A stretch of DNA of 6,993 nt. Source: Verrucomicrobiota bacterium (lineage in GTDB: Bacteria; Verrucomicrobiota; Verrucomicrobiia; Verrucomicrobiales; Verrucomicrobiaceae). Every line of letters starts with the position of its first letter. Position 1 is the first letter of the stretch. The position numbers and the translations under genes are program-made. This document shows, piece after piece, positions 6,433 to 6,993 of the stretch. The stretch spans positions 1-6,993 of the forward strand of contig JAIOQF010000133.1 of the NCBI GenBank assembly GCA_021413535.1, in the 5' to 3' direction. The notes under the pieces are model-generated. The model had not been told where the DNA came from. It did not search any database and worked only from the letters and a program-made list of their open reading frames with translations.

Positions 6433-6993
6433 ATGAGCACTCCCGAAAACAACTCTTCCGAGCCGCAACTGCGCGAACACGTGTTTGACGGCATTCAGGA
6501 ATATGATCAGAAACTCCCGAACTGGTGGCTCTTCACCTTTTACATCGCCATCGCATGGTTTGTGATTCACTGGCTTGCGTATTATCAGTTCAATGTCGGT
6601 CAGACGGACGAGAAGCGCGTGGACGACGCCATCGCCGCCATCGAAGCCGACCGGGTCCGGCAGTTTGAGTCCATCGACGACAAGAAGCTCTGGGAGATGT
6701 CGCGTGATCCAAAAATCGTCGAAGCGGGCCGCGCCAGTTTCATGACGCAGGGGCGTTGTGTCACCTGTCACGGCACGGACCTGATGGCAAAAAAAACGCA
6801 CCCGGAAAATCCAACGCTCGTGGGGCTGCCACTGGCCGACAAGGAGTGGCAATATGGCGGCAATCCCACCGACGTTCTCAAGATCGTGCGCAAAGGTTCG
6901 CCCGACGTCACCAAGGGCATGCCCCCGTGGGAGCCTTTGCTCGGCCCCCGCGGCTGTGTCGAGGCCGTCGCTTTCATCATGAGCCTTCACAAG
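6433..6993 (+). CDS. ccoP: cbb3-type cytochrome c oxidase subunit III (CcoP), 3' end beyond window
   Basis: CcoP is the membrane-anchored c-type cytochrome that passes electrons from soluble donors to CcoO. The 187 visible residues begin with the family's N-terminal signature, HVFDGIQEYDQKLPNWW (16-32), followed by a membrane span (33-50). A charged linker leads to a cytochrome c domain with CVTCHG (109-114) as haem site, EWQYGG (138-143), and M163 in KGMPPWEPLLG as likely axial ligand. The visible part ends in VAFIMSLHK, where a first haem domain normally ends. Most proteobacterial CcoP have two haem domains; whether a second follows cannot be seen. An additional Cys (C175) is not part of a haem motif. 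The start lies 22 nt after ccoQ, preceded by ATCACCGTC and no Shine-Dalgarno sequence. It is co-directional with the rest of the operon. Confidence 0.95.
   Translation, partial: MSTPENNSSEPQLREHVFDGIQEYDQKLPNWWLFTFYIAIAWFVIHWLAYYQFNVGQTDEKRVDDAIAAIEADRVRQFESIDDKKLWEMSRDPKIVEAGRASFMTQGRCVTCHGTDLMAKKTHPENPTLVGLPLADKEWQYGGNPTDVLKIVRKGSPDVTKGMPPWEPLLGPRGCVEAVAFIMSLHK

Noticed and set aside
6418..6990. 190-codon open frame on the minus strand
   Set aside because: It lies opposite ccoP, whose haem motif and N-terminal signature are unambiguous, so it is a shadow frame.

Overview
The window looks like chromosomal DNA from a Gram-negative, high-GC bacterium that respires at low oxygen. The best guess is Verrucomicrobiota or a related PVC-group lineage. 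This is inferred from a DUF2851 gene, a cbb3 oxidase with subunits N and O fused, start codons mostly without a Shine-Dalgarno sequence, and a short GAATGACGAA-type intergenic repeat. No rRNA or other taxonomic marker is present, so the assignment is tentative. I see no tRNA, rRNA, CRISPR array, insertion sequence or prophage gene.

Left part (1-1840, minus strand): a two-gene unit with a DUF2851 protein (437-1840) followed 5 nt later by comF (431 to beyond base 1). ComF keeps its four CxxC pairs and the start of its phosphoribosyltransferase-like domain; its C-terminus lies outside the window. A short inverted-repeat-bounded segment (348-432) covers the apparent comF start. A 102-bp divergent gap (1841-1942) separates this unit from the next gene.

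Middle (1943-3315): an exported protein with kinesin-light-chain-type TPR repeats (plus strand) converges on a lipoprotein L,D-transpeptidase of the YkuD family (minus strand). A hairpin lies exactly between the two stop codons.

Right part (3602-6993, plus strand): a cbb3-type cytochrome c oxidase operon in the order small CcoS-like protein, CcoN-CcoO fusion, CcoQ-like protein, CcoP. The N-O fusion carries the haem b, haem b3/CuB and cytochrome c centres. CcoP supplies a further c-type haem and is cut by the window end after one haem domain. The small proteins on either side of the fusion share an LPLDD tail, encoded by an identical 17-nt stretch. The 286-bp divergent region before the operon (3316-3601) has three copies of a CAAnATTTGCGC motif with a GCAA-N3-TTGC dyad, a candidate operator. 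This motif and the paired tails are the least expected features. The other genes belong to known families, and I find no clear evidence of a wholly new system.
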